The notes beneath the pieces are model-generated. The model did no database searches. It saw only the letters and a program-made list of their open reading frames with translations, and was not told the origin of the DNA. Both the position numbers and the translations under genes were made by a program. This document shows, piece by piece, positions 1 to 9,807 of a stretch of 64,000 nucleotides of DNA (position 1 is its first letter; the number at the start of each line of letters is the position of its first letter). The stretch comes from Prinsepia uniflora (Eukaryota > Streptophyta > Magnoliopsida > Rosales > Rosaceae), in contig CM064867.1 of the NCBI GenBank assembly GCA_032719365.1, positions 62,804,136 to 62,868,135 on the forward strand. The letters are read 5' to 3'.

Positions 1-399
1 AACCAAATCATACAGGGTCTTATCCGAAATCAACAACATGTGGGATCTTAGCCCAAAACATAAAAATGAGGGATCTCAGTTCAAATCAAATCATGATATC
101 AAAATCCAAGTCTTTAAACTCAATATCATATCATCAGTCACGATTATAATCTAGCAACGCGTGCCCATAAGCTCAAGGACTGCTCTGATCCTGAGAATTT
201 CGCCGTGAACACATTACTGGCCGATAATCTCCATATCTTCATCAACATATAATCGATATACCTCATATACTTCACTCTTGAGTCAAGGCTCTCTCGACTG
301 CTCGATAGTAGGCGCATCGTGACCTCTCCGTACCTCAGTGGCGAGCATCATCTCCAAGGTGCTCACCAGGGAAATATATTCACAACCGGAGGCCCTCTA

Positions 400-960
400 A
401 TAAAATCTGAGTCTTTAAACTCAAAATCATAGGGACACAAGCCCGAATATCATCAAGAAGGTCACAAGCCCTAAATATCATCAAATGGGTCACAAGCCCG
501 AAAATAGTGTCTATCAATACTTCATAAACCCAGGATTCCTCGAATCCTATCAAATTCACAACTGGGTCTCATGCCCGAAATATCTGTCATAAATCTAGGA
601 TTCCTCGAATCCTACCAAATTCACAACTGGGTCTCATACCTGAATCATAACTGGGTCACAGCCCGAGATATCTCACATTTGACTTTACTCTAAGTCAAAC
701 CATAAATCAACTGGGTCATACGCCTGCAAGATATTTCTAAATTCAAAAATCATTTCACGATTCCAAACACTTTCAAAAATCATCCTTGACTTTAATCCAA
801 GTCAAGTCTTATCAACTGAGACTCATGCCTGAATATCGATTCTCTGTGAAATCATTCAAAACTGAAAATCAATTCTCGGTTTGACGTGTCTCTGTGAAAC
901 CATCAAAATCTCATAAAACACAAGCACGTATAAAACTCGGTCCAAGCCCAAATATCATAT
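400..960 (-). repeat. Degenerate tandem GGGC...GCCC units in LTR
   Basis: Repeated short units of the form 'gggtcacaagcccgaaat' or 'tgggtctcatgcccg' recur about every 25 to 50 bases. Each can pair GGG(C/T) with GCCC. The same array lies at the matching position in other LTRs (26590-27020, 33620-34010, 58350-58640), so it is part of the LTR and not a CRISPR array. Confidence 0.6.
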
Positions 961-1580
961 AAAATAGAAATCTCGATATAAGTGCAATATAATAGCATTT
1001 TCTACGAAAGTGCTCAATCATATCCAAAACATCATACAATCAATGCATCTCAAATCAAGATCATAAAACATATAAAACATTTATGCATGCATAATCTTTA
1101 TAAAGCAAACGTCCACTCATAGACCGTCCAAGCTGCGCGCTTCGAAACCTGCGCTATAAGCCACTCCGGGGCTAATCCATACACTACAGGACGTCCAAAC
1201 CTGTCCAAATCACATCCAAAGGTCACTATCAACCTATACAAGTCCATATCAAAGACCCTAAAAACTCCCGGAATGGTCAACGTGTCTTGAACACGCTTCC
1301 CGAGGCTAAAAACCTCTGAATGACCCATCAAACGATCTCCGATCGACCTGAAACCACCACTATTGGATTCAGAACGTCGACACTTTTTGGACAAGATCAT
1401 TTTGACCTAAAAATTAGTACCAACTCGCCCTCGCACGCAGGTCAAAGCTCACACGTGCCGGTTAGCGGCGGTTAACGCTTACGTCAGCTGCTAACGTTAT
1501 CTTATGATGCCAGCTGCCAGGTTTGACACCTGTCAGGTCTGAAAACCTGACACACTACCACATGGCACCACCTCATTGGT

Positions 1581-1800
1581 CCACGTGGTCTGACAATGCT
1601 GACGTGGACTTGCCACATCATTTGACACCCTCTGACATGTTGCCACGTGGCACCACCGAACTGGTCCACGTGGTCTGACATGTCTGACTTGCTACTACCA
1701 TGTCACTGCTGAATAGGCTTGACACTTGGCCACGTCTCACCCTCTGGTTGGCCACGTGGCCTGACAAGTCTGACAGGTGATGACGTGGACTGCCACGTCA
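1581..1800 (-). promoter_or_regulatory. Cluster of ACGT-core (G-box-like) motifs
   Basis: Within 220 bases there are CACGTG cores near 1582, 1644, 1667 and 1753, plus TGACGTGG or GCCACGTC sites near 1600, 1730, 1781 and 1792. ACGT-core elements are known binding sites of plant bZIP and bHLH factors. The motifs sit in diverged tandem sequence of the type 'gccacgtggcaccacc'. A matching cluster lies at 23391-23561 in a sister copy. Regulatory function is inferred from motif density only. Confidence 0.4.
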
Positions 1801-2756
1801 TCATCATCAACCTCTGACTGGGTCGACCCGTTTGACTGTAACAAATCGTTTGACTCGCGACCCTGACCCGATTTTATCTTCTTCATTTCTCAACCATTTT
1901 CTAGCATTCCACCTAGGTGATCGTCTTCTTCCCAGGAAGAGATCCATGTCCTCAAAACAAGAAGAAAAGGCCTAGAATTTACCTATCAATCTAAAACTCC
2001 CACGACCAAACTTCAAGCTTGCACCGAGGGCCATCCAGGGGTTCTCTGTCATTTATTCTTGTGCCTACCAGCTCGTATGAGCTCAATGAAGGCACTCAAG
2101 GCATCAGAATCAACCCTAAATTTCCTAAAATCGAAGTTTGAATTTCAAACATAAAGGGGGTTTCGGGTTTTACCTTTTTCTCAGGCCACTGCGTAGCTCT
2201 GCCATCCTCCGTCGCCTCTCTGTGTCTCTCAGCCTCTCACTCAGCCTCTCAGTCTCTCTTTCTCTTAGGAAATAGCAGAAGAACAAGGAAGGAGGGGAGG
2301 GGTTTCAATTTTGGATCGAAAATGGAAGAAAGAATGAGAGATGCATGTATGTATGGGTTTGGGCCAAAGGATGAGTAACACTTGTCACTCATCTATTGGT
2401 CCAGGCTATATCTTTTGGGCCCACTAAGGACAAACCCATAGTCAATCGTCTCTATTTTTGTGCAACCATGAATAGTTCCTGAAATCGTCCTTGACCCGTA
2501 ACTTTCCTGTATGATGTCCGATTTCGACGTGCCATATGTCTACAGACTCGTAAGGTCTTGATCTATGTAATGACCTCGATCCACGAGTATTGGAACTCCC
2601 GAGTAAAAAGTCAAAATTTTCACCTTTTCTAGGGGCAAAATCGTCATTTTACCCTGATCGTTCGATAATCCTCGACTAATCTCGATTAGTCCTTAATTTA
2701 TTCTCGATAATCCATCATTAAACTTGATTAATCCCATAGATTCGGGACGGGTCCTT

Positions 2757-3170
2757 AAAAATTGGCTCTTGACATGCTCTCTCCACTTGTCTCTCTACGT
2801 TTGTTTAAAATAGGTTTACTTAACCTAGCAGTTTATACTTGGAAAATCTGACCTTGCGACCTTCAAACATCTCAAATTTTCATGATCCAGTTTATACTAA
2901 TGATCCATAGCTACCAGGCAATCCAAAATAGCCTTAGGATCTAAATCCCCATCAAAGCTAGGAACATCAAGCTTGATTGATCTTATGATCCAGGATCCAG
3001 TTCACGAAAGTGTTCTCATTGCCTTTCCCTGTCATCCCTTTCGCGGTCTCTACCTTGATGAATTCCCAAAGAAATGGCATGTTCTTGTTGCGGCCGAAGT
3101 TCAACAACTATTGTTATTAATCCGACAACATTTTTTTCAGTTGGTCTATGATTTGTGCTAGATCCACTCG
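2757..3170 (-). pseudogene. Ty3/gypsy gag fragment, broken
   Basis: The minus strand around 2860-2975 reads IKLDVPSFDGDLDPK followed by AILDCLVAMDH, then a stop. This matches the opening of the plant Ty3/gypsy Gag domain, which typically has an 'IK-DIP-F-GKLDP--FLDWL' pattern. Upstream on the same strand, in another frame (3025-3190), lies an Arg/Glu/Asp-rich stretch like the charged leader of such Gags. Downstream (2760-2850) a Lys/Arg/Trp-rich remnant continues. Stops and at least one frameshift make it non-functional. It abuts the degraded LTR terminus at 2755. It belongs to a different element from the gypsy at 5130-14496, which lies on the plus strand. Confidence 0.55.
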
Positions 3171-3199
3171 CTGGGAATTGTGGCCATATAATAGTTCCC

Positions 3200-4340
3200 A
3201 TAAGGAGACATACCTAATCCTTAGTAAAACAAAAAACAAAAAATAAAGAAAACTGTAATCGAGAAGGTTCTAATTGAACCATAGAGATAAGGTTGATTAG
3301 GAAGTTTCTTTTTTCCTTTCTTCCATTTGTAAACCCTATAAGGTTTGTCAATGATATCCTCATCAATAAGGTATATTTTCTATGGAGATATTTAATTTGA
3401 TTTAGTAGATGACTGAAGCTGAGTTTCATGACTTGATTAAAAATAATTATTGATAGTCTGTACAGTACATGTTTGATAGGTTTGGGTTTTGTTATCTTAA
3501 AATGTGGTCATGGGGAAATGATATTGAGTAGATATTGTGAGTTTTGTTTCTATTATGGAGAAAATTTTTTAGATTGATGAAATGTGTATTTCTTTCAGAT
3601 TGGACTAATGTAGAAGTACAATGGTGTTTAATCTTTATCATTCTAGCTGACAAGTCTTATCCCAAATTTTCATGAGAACCGGACCGATCCTGCTGATAGG
3701 TCTTGAATTGAAGTTTATTTTATATTATTTTTTACCCTTTATACTTATCTTCTAATGTTAAAATAAAAAAAAAATTGGAAAAAATAATCTATTTTGTGGG
3801 AAATTTTCCGAAATAAATAAAACATGGAATTTTGAGTATTTTGGCGAAAGAATCGACTCAATCTGAATTTTATTGAAGAAGATATGATCGAAATAAAGAT
3901 GACTACCAAAAATTGCAAGGAAATTCGGTGGGAATCTACTGAATCCATCTTTAAGAGCCTAGCCCAGCAATGGACGATGCCTGCTTACGAAGTTGTGGCT
4001 CAAATCCAATCCAGCCCAAGTCGTAAAACTAGCCCAGTCCACCCTTAAAAGCGCTTGCCTAAACCACCAGGCTTGTTCGACTCGCGCGTGCTGAAGTCAA
4101 AGCCCTCACCTGTAAGCTCCTGACATGCTAAACCTCACCTGCCTTACCCTACTTCACCTACCAGCCACGCCGAAATCACTTGCCTCTGTCAGCATCTTTC
4201 TGGCGAACCATGCCTTGCTTTACTGCATCATAGCTGCTCCAATTTGGCAGGTTTTTAGCCAAAGCATGCCGAATTTAAGCCTTTTCATCATTTCTTCATG
4301 TAATTTTTTATTTTTTGTATTTTTATTTTATTTTTTAGCA
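3200..4340. other. AT-rich region, no recognised gene
   Basis: This stretch is AT-rich with long T tracts (3740-3830 and 4300-4340). I recognise no domain in any frame. A sequence near 3590-3598 resembles a plant intron 3' end (pyrimidines then CAG), but no exon homology follows. It may be untranslated sequence of a retroelement or intergenic DNA. Confidence 0.3.
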
Positions 4341-4349
4341 CTTTTTGAG

Positions 4350-4379
4350 GAATCACCTCTATAAATAATGAGGCGATTC
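4350..4379 (+). promoter_or_regulatory. TATA-like box inside an inverted repeat
   Basis: TATAAATA at 4360-4367 lies in the 10-base loop between GAATCACCTC (4350-4359) and GAGGCGATTC (4370-4379), which pair at 9 of 10 positions. A pyrimidine-rich T/C tract follows (4400-4560), as seen downstream of many plant TATA boxes and LTR promoters. No downstream reading frame was recognised, so the promoter call rests on the motif alone. Confidence 0.35.
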
Positions 4380-4903
4380 TCAATGTTAGGGGGCCTTTCT
4401 TTGAGATTTCACACCTCTTTTAGTTTTTTCTCTTAGATTTTTTTAGACTTTCTTCTTCTTGTTCTTTTTTAGACATTTTTCTTAGACCTTTTCTTTTTAG
4501 ATTTTCTTTGTACATTTTTCTTTTAAATTTTTTTCTAGTTTTTCTTTTTAGACACAATTTTATGTTTTTCTTAAGAAAAACCTAGCCTGAGTATTTCTGA
4601 GGCAATTCGAGAGTTTTAAGTCTGTAATTGCTCGTGTTTCTTCCTTTATCTTCACAAGGTTCTGTCTGCTGTCAGAGATCCTTGTGAAAAACAATTTATT
4701 GTTTCCATCCACCCCAAAAGTGTAACATTTTCTCTCCATCTACTTAAAACTCTTGTTGTTGTTTATTGGTTTTACTTATAATTCAATATATGTGGGGTAT
4801 TTTCTTTCTAACATTTGTAAGTGTTAAATAAAATCTCCATGTGTTTGACTATATTAATTTTAATCATTTCATATGTTTTAGTACTGAAACTTCAATTCAA
4901 CGC

Positions 4904-5032
4904 TAAGCGCCAGCCACTGTCAGTGCACTTAGAAGAGGATTGAAGAGATTTAATGTTGACCGCTGTCGGCGCATTCAGTAACAAACGTAAGGTGAATCAT
5001 ATTGTAAGTGCCTGCCACTATTGGTGCATTTA
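4904..5032 (+). repeat. Pair of 28-base repeats with a degenerate third
   Basis: 'taagcgccagccactgtcag...' (4904-4931) and 'taagtgcctgccactattgg...' (5005-5032) are diverged copies about 101 bases apart. A shorter related copy lies at 4956-4979. The motif can form a small hairpin (CACTG-T-CAGTG). They lie in an unassigned segment just before the gypsy LTR. Confidence 0.45.
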
Positions 5033-6929
5033 TAAATATGAAAAACGTATGTAGGTGATTAAAATAATTGAGGTAAGATTTTGTGATTGGTTCAATATGT
5101 GCAAAATGTTAGAGTGTTGGCAAGATTTGTGTGACGACCCAGATATACGAAAAAGAGAATTTTGGAAATTTTAGAAGGAAAACGACGTTTTTACCCTTAG
5201 TTCCATGGGCTAAAAGTTGACTTTTTTATCAGATCAATTTTTGCACATTTTTCGAAGACCGTTACATAGGTTTTAAGACCCTAAGTCTGTAGACAGACGG
5301 CATGTTGAAATCGGAGTTCGGATTGAATAGCTACGGGTCTGAGAAGGCTAGGGACATTTTGGTAATTTATGCCAAGAAGGGCAAAATGTTCTTTTTGCCG
5401 ATTTTGGGTGAGTCAATGTGTATTGTAGAACTGTGATATCTGTCACCTTATGGTTTGGATTACTGGTCTGCACGTGGCATCAATTGGTGATGTTGAGTGT
5501 TGATTTTGTTCAAACTTGATGAACAAAACCGAGCACCGTTCCAATTCCATCTTCATTAATTTACACATCCTGAGAGTAATTCTCAAATTGTGAATTTGAG
5601 AGGAAGTAAAAGAGAAAAACAGGAAAGAAAAAGAAAGAAAAAGAAAGAGGGAGAGTTCGAACTCCTAGGCTATTATTGGTGAAATCAAGGTTCGTTTAAG
5701 CTTCCCAAACTCTCAACGAATCAAACCAGCATAAAAACGAAGAGAATTGACAAAGCCTTGGCTCAGAACAGAGATTGCAACTCCTTCATAATTTCAAATT
5801 CTAAATCGAGTAATTGAAGGTGAAAATCATGAAATTTAGTTTGAATTCATGTTTAGAAGGATCCTAAGATGGTTTCTAGTTGATTATAATGGAGAAAACA
5901 TTTGAATTTGAAATCAATTGAACCCAGAACAGAGCCGCAACTCATTTCGAAGTTTGGATTCGAATCGAACACATTGAGGTAAGGATTTGTGAAATTGACG
6001 TTATGGACCCTTAATTCGAATGCATTAGATACTATTAGGCGATTGAAACGTTGAAATTGATGCAGATTTAGACGATTTCCAGCCGGGTCGAACTCGAGGG
6101 GTCGAAGGACCCATTTTGCAGGATAACTGGTGAACACGATGAATAGTGCCCGTCAGTGTAGCAAGTGAGTGGCTTTCACGCGCAGCTGCTTGTAGCAACG
6201 CATGGGGTGCGTGGGTGACAATTTCGAGGTATGATCAAGAATACTTTTAATGTAATCGATGTAACGAACATTTCGGCACATATTTTGAGTCGATCAAATA
6301 CCGTTTCGATATAGTTTTGTGTATTCGAAGCGTATATCTACGTTTTTTAAATATGTATTTAAATCCCGAAAAAATTAGAGGATTTCGATATGGATTATTT
6401 GAGGCATTGATGACCCTAGATAATGGGTTTTAACAGGATTTTTGATTCCTGAAATTTATGGAAAAACGTGCAGCTCGGAAGTGTGCAGCTTCGACGGTGT
6501 GAGAGTGAATTTTTATTTTATAACTATGATGCATGCATAAACCTTTTAAATGCTTTATCGTATTATTTGAGTTGAAAAGGTTTGAATGATGATTTGATAT
6601 CATTGCTTGATGATTTTGTGGATTTAATTATTGAATTATGAACAATTTTACAGAATTTCATGAAAATGGTATTGTGGGCATGAGACCCAATTGGATATAG
6701 TTTTTTATTTGGATTTGGAGTCAATTGTGAATACATGATTGAACTGATGGTTTCATATTTATAATATGAGTTCTGGACACTGGTTTATGATGGAATTGTG
6801 GAAACTGCTTTGTGAAAACTATATCTAGGGTATAGGCCCCGTTGAAATGTTTTAACTTGATTTGAGACTTAAATTGGTTTTAAAATGAATTTCCTGGATT
6901 CGATTACTGTGATATTGAGTTTAAAGACT

Positions 6930-7080
6930 TGAAAATTTAAAGACTCGTTGGCCCGGGAGGCCTAGTATGATATTGAGTTTAAAGACTTAGGAGTTTAAAA
7001 ACTCGTTAACCCGGAAGGCCTGATATTATATTGAATTTAATGATTCAGGAGTTTAGAGACTCAGGAGTTTAAAAACTCGA
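6930..7080 (+). repeat. GAGTTTAAAGACTC tandem repeats in gypsy LTR
   Basis: Units of 'gagtttaaagactc' with variants recur at least five times, spaced by 'ccggaaggcctgatat'-type linkers. The core pairs GAGT with ACTC around TTTAAA. A second array of the same unit lies in the solo LTR at 38400-38585. Confidence 0.55.
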
Positions 7081-7285
7081 AATTTGATATATGTGATTAC
7101 TCAAAAATCTAGTATTTTTGATTTATCAATATTCTTGTCCAGATATTTTATACCATGATTTGGTTGGTGAACACAAGTTTTGGGAAACGTGGGCCATGTG
7201 AACTTGGAAACATGTTTTGATTTTACTAGTCCACTGTTTATACTTGATTTGATTTCACACTATTGCTCATGTTTTATGATATGCA

Positions 7286-7290
7286 TGCAT
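7286..7290 (+). repeat. Left target duplication of Cassandra 1 (TGCAT)
   Basis: TGCAT immediately precedes the TGTAAG start of the element and matches the five bases after its end (8444-8448). Confidence 0.85.
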
Positions 7291-7430
7291 TGTAAGACCC
7301 ATGTCCTGGAGGGAACAGTGAATGATCCCACATTCCTGCGAAGGGGGAATGGTGGTGTGCCTTAAAGGTGTAGGCACACGCCTATCTAGCGTGAGGCCTT
7401 CTGAGAGCTCACTAGCTTTGGATTCCTGAG

Positions 7431-7500
7431 GAACTCCAAAGTTAAGCGAGTGGAGGCTGGTGCAATCCCATGTTGGGTGACCCACTGGGAAGTTGCACCG
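7431..7500 (+). promoter_or_regulatory. 5S rRNA-like module 1, left LTR
   Basis: It resembles the internal half of plant 5S rRNA: 'aactccaaagttaagcgag' for the box A region and 'tgggtgacccactgggaag' for the box C region. Both lie at near-native spacing, so it could act as an internal Pol III promoter. It lacks the 5' third of 5S rRNA and is not a 5S gene. Confidence 0.75.
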
Positions 7501-7647
7501 TGAGCTCCCGGGAACAAAACCCTGCAAGCTGGGCTGGTTCGGCCAATGAGTCTAGAGGGGACACTATCGTGTTAGATAGAGTGGGCCGCTGCGCAACTCT
7601 GATCTAAACAAGGCCTTTTGGGAGCTGAGTGGCTTCGGATTCGGTTG

Positions 7648-7718
7648 GAACTCCAAAGTTAAGCGAGTTGAGGCTGGTGCAATTTCATGATGGGTGACCT
7701 ACTGGGAAGTTGCACCGT
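7648..7718 (+). promoter_or_regulatory. 5S rRNA-like module 2, left LTR
   Basis: This is the second copy in the same LTR, about 217 bases after the first, with 'aagttaagcgagttgaggc' and 'gatgggtgacctactgggaa'. It is preceded by the same 'gcc-tttgggagct' leader, so the doubled unit includes flanking LTR sequence. Confidence 0.75.
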
Positions 7719-8050
7719 GAGATCCCAAAAACATAACCGTGAGGGCAAGGGAAAAGAGGCTGAAAGCGGACAATATAGTGCTAGATGAGTTGGGTCTTGA
7801 CCGAAGAGGGTCGGGTCTTGACAGAATGGTATCAGAGCCAGACCCTGATCGGGAAGTTTGTTAGCGAGGACGCTGGGCCCTATGGGGGGTGGATTGTAAG
7901 ACTCGTGTCCTGGAGGGAACGATGAACGATCCCACATTCTTGTGAGGGGGGAATGGTTAGGGAGGTGAATGGTGGTGTGCCTTAAAGGTGTAGGCACACG
8001 CCTATCTATCTCGAGGCCTTATAGGAGCTCATTGGCTTTGGATTCCTGGG

Positions 8051-8120
8051 GAACTCCAAAGTTAAGCGAGTGGAGGCTGGTGCAATCCCATGATAGGTGA
8101 CCCACTGGGAAGTTGCACCG
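8051..8120 (+). promoter_or_regulatory. 5S rRNA-like module 1, right LTR
   Basis: It is nearly identical to 7431-7500, with 'ataggtgacccactgggaag' in the box C position. Confidence 0.75.
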
Positions 8121-8267
8121 TGAGCTCTCGGGAACAAAACCTTGCGGGCTGGGCTGGTTCAGCCAGTGAGTCTAGAGGGGACAATATCTTGTTAGACAGA
8201 GTGGGCCGCTGCGCAACACTAATCTAAAAGAGGCCTTTTGGGAGCTCAGTCGCTTTGGGTTCGGTTG

Positions 8268-8338
8268 GAACTCCAAAGTTAAGCGAGATGAGGCTGGTGC
8301 AATTCCATGATGGGCGACCCACTGGGAAGTTGCACCGT
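8268..8338 (+). promoter_or_regulatory. 5S rRNA-like module 2, right LTR
   Basis: It is nearly identical to 7648-7718, with 'tgatgggcgacccactggga' in the box C position. It confirms that both LTRs carry the doubled arrangement. Confidence 0.75.
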
Positions 8339-8443
8339 GAGCTCCCAAAAACAAAACCGTGAGGGTAAGGGCAAGGAGGCTCAAAGCGGACAATATCGTG
8401 CTAGATGCGTTGGGTCTTGACCGAGAAGGGTCGGGTCCTGACA

Positions 8444-8448
8444 TGCAT
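8444..8448 (+). repeat. Right target duplication of Cassandra 1 (TGCAT)
   Basis: It matches 7286-7290 exactly. The host gypsy LTR resumes here. Confidence 0.85.
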
Positions 8449-8723
8449 GTTTGCAAAACTAGAGGGTAAGAATGATTTTCCTCAAATGTGCCTTCAAATG
8501 ATATTATTTTTGTCCACTCACACCTTTGATGTTTTTATTGACCCTTCAGGCCATGGCACGTGGATCGGGGCTGATCGAGAGACGGAGGCATGCATGGGAA
8601 CTAGTACAGTTATCCCTTGTTTGGAAAGTGATGAGGGTATTTTTGGAACTTCAGTTGACTTGTCAGACGGGAGCAGGACCAGACACCGTTATCAAAGTCC
8701 TTCTTGGACGGGGCCTATCAAAT

Positions 8724-8735
8724 TGGTATCAGAGC
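8724..8735 (+). other. Primer-binding site, gypsy element
   Basis: TGGTATCAGAGC is complementary to the 3' end of initiator Met tRNA. It lies 4 bases after the LTR end and 29 bases before the gag start codon. Confidence 0.75.
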
Positions 8736-8764
8736 GTTTGGTTACTGATTTGTGTTATCACGTC

Positions 8765-8884
8765 ATGCCTCCAAGACGTGAGCCCCGTGCACGACCTGGT
8801 AATAAGATGAGTATACGAGGGTATATGAGATCCCGTGATAGATTTTGGGATGGAATTAACCCTGGATTGGGGGTCGGATATTGA
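8765..8884 (+). pseudogene. Start of Ty3/gypsy gag, truncated
   Basis: The ATG at 8765 opens MPPRREPRARPGNK and runs 39 codons to a stop at 8882-8884. A Met-Pro-Pro-Arg-Arg start rich in Arg is common in plant chromovirus Gag proteins. This start is chosen because it follows the primer-binding site at the expected distance, although the frame is open further upstream. The Gag body is not recoverable between 8885 and 9263. The frame is broken by stops and then by a solo LTR. Confidence 0.6.
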
Positions 8885-9263
8885 TCATTGTACTCCGTTA
8901 AAGGAGGACTTATGTGGGTCTCGAGAGTGAATGAGCCCAGAGGCTAGAAATATAGCATCAATAGGTGAGTTAGACCCGAAGGAAATAGTTAACTGAGTTC
9001 CTCGATTGGAGTGAGTATTTGAGGTTTTAAATATAATGTGAAATCCATGAAAGGATATCGTACACCAACATCGTTGTGTTAGGTGACCAGACGTGCCAAT
9101 GCTGGCGTGGATTACAAAAATCGGATTTGGACTCGAGAGCAGTCAAGATATTGAAATTAGATTAAAAAAAGAATCAAGATATTGGTTAGGAATCGAGACG
9201 AGTCATTGTAATGTATCAGGGCTCGAGAAGAGCTGAGAAGATTGAAATACAATTACGGTTTCA
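8885..9263 (+). pseudogene. Decayed gag body, no domain recognised
   Basis: The interval lies between the gag start and the solo LTR insertion, where the body of Gag should be. I see no clear Gag motif and many stops. It is assigned to the element by position only. Confidence 0.35.
9259..9263 (+). repeat. Left target duplication of solo LTR (TTTCA)
   Basis: TTTCA directly precedes TGTAACG and equals 12223-12227. Confidence 0.85.
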
Positions 9264-9773
9264 TGTAACGACCGTCCCGAATTCTGAGATTATATTAGTG
9301 AAAATCAAGGGTTAGTGAGGTTAATCGGTGATTAGTTGAGCGAAATCGGACGAACGATGCAAAATGATCGTTTTGCCCCTAGTCGTGGGTAAAACGTTGA
9401 CTTTTTGTTCAAGCGCTCAAATGGACTTTGGCCAATGACTGCGACGTAGTCCGAGACATCACGAATTCATAGACAGGTGGCACGTTTGATTCCGACGATC
9501 GAGGAAGAAGTTGTGACATTCGGATGTTCGGGGGTATTTTGGTAATTTGGGAAAAAGGGGGAAAATAGTTGATTTTTGACTTGGGAGGTCCGAGGTTCGA
9601 GGGCCGAGGACCGTTACATAGATCGAGTCGATACGAGTCTATAGACAGGCGACACGTTGAATTCGGACGTCGAATGGAGAAGTTACGGTTCACAGAAGTT
9701 TTGGGGCACTATTGCACGTTTTACGAAACAGGGAGCTTTTGTACTCAAGTGGGCCAGATATTTTGGGAAGGCC

Positions 9774-9807
9774 CAATGGATGAGTGACAAGTGTCACTCA
9801 TCCATTG
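9774..9807 (+). repeat. Perfect 16-bp palindrome in LTR
   Basis: CAATGGATGAGTGACA, then AG, then its exact reverse complement. Related palindromes occur at the same LTR position in most copies (25502-25527, 24180-24203, 57033-57058, antisense 15051-15078), so it is a conserved LTR feature. Confidence 0.85.

Larger units (their letters stand above)
1..2755 (-). mobile_element. Antisense long LTR, truncated by window edge
   Basis: The block reads, on the minus strand, in the same order as the long LTRs elsewhere in the window. From right to left it has a GGGACGGGTC-type terminus near 2740-2755, the 'aggggcaaaatcgtcatttt' block near 2631, the hairpin motif near 2372-2394, a CT-rich tract (2190-2270), an ACGT-rich stretch (1581-1800), the ATGCATGCATAA motif (1082-1095) and GGGC-type repeats (400-960). 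The terminal TGTAAC is degraded. The 3' end of the LTR lies left of position 1. It belongs to the same subfamily as 21760-23834 and 54781-56516. No coding sequence is supported. Confidence 0.8.
7291..8443 (+). mobile_element. Cassandra-type TRIM with doubled 5S modules
   Basis: Two long direct repeats (7291-7823 and 7895-8443) begin TGTAAGAC and end TGACA. They flank a 71-base core that carries the primer-binding site TGGTATCAGAGC (7827-7838) and a purine tract ending GGGGGGTGGAT before the second LTR. Each LTR contains 5S rRNA-like sequence, which is diagnostic of Cassandra elements. There is no coding capacity, as expected for a TRIM; movement would depend on proteins made elsewhere. Unusually, each LTR has two 5S-like modules and is over 530 bases long, against one module in about 320 bases in the copy at 29118-29834. 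A perfect 5-bp target duplication marks it as one insertion into the gypsy LTR. Confidence 0.9.
5130..8720 (+). mobile_element. 5' LTR of Ty3/gypsy element, split by Cassandra
   Basis: The LTR starts TGTGACGACCC at 5130. It ends near 8720 in a degraded 'ggacggggcctatca', four bases before a tRNA-iMet-type primer-binding site. Without the inserted Cassandra (7291-8443 plus duplicated target) it is about 2.4 kb. It shares with the other LTRs the 'ttttggtaattt' block, the ATGCATGCATAA motif (6530), GAGTTTAAAGACTC-type repeats (6930-7080) and the 'ttgtccactcacacc...cccttcagg' block (8511-8551). It precedes gag and pol of the same element, which makes it the only LTR here tied to coding sequence. 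Confidence 0.75.

Noticed and set aside
4340..5129. Endogenous pararetrovirus promoter
   Set aside because: TATA box and leader-like sequence alone are not enough; no virus-like coding motif was seen nearby.
7431..8338. Genuine 5S rRNA genes in tandem
   Set aside because: Only the internal part of 5S is present, within LTRs that carry TG/CA ends, primer site and target duplication. Cassandra elements explain it.
8405..8764. Upstream extension of the gag frame
   Set aside because: It crosses the Cassandra end, the gypsy LTR end and the primer-binding site. The real start is the ATG at 8765.
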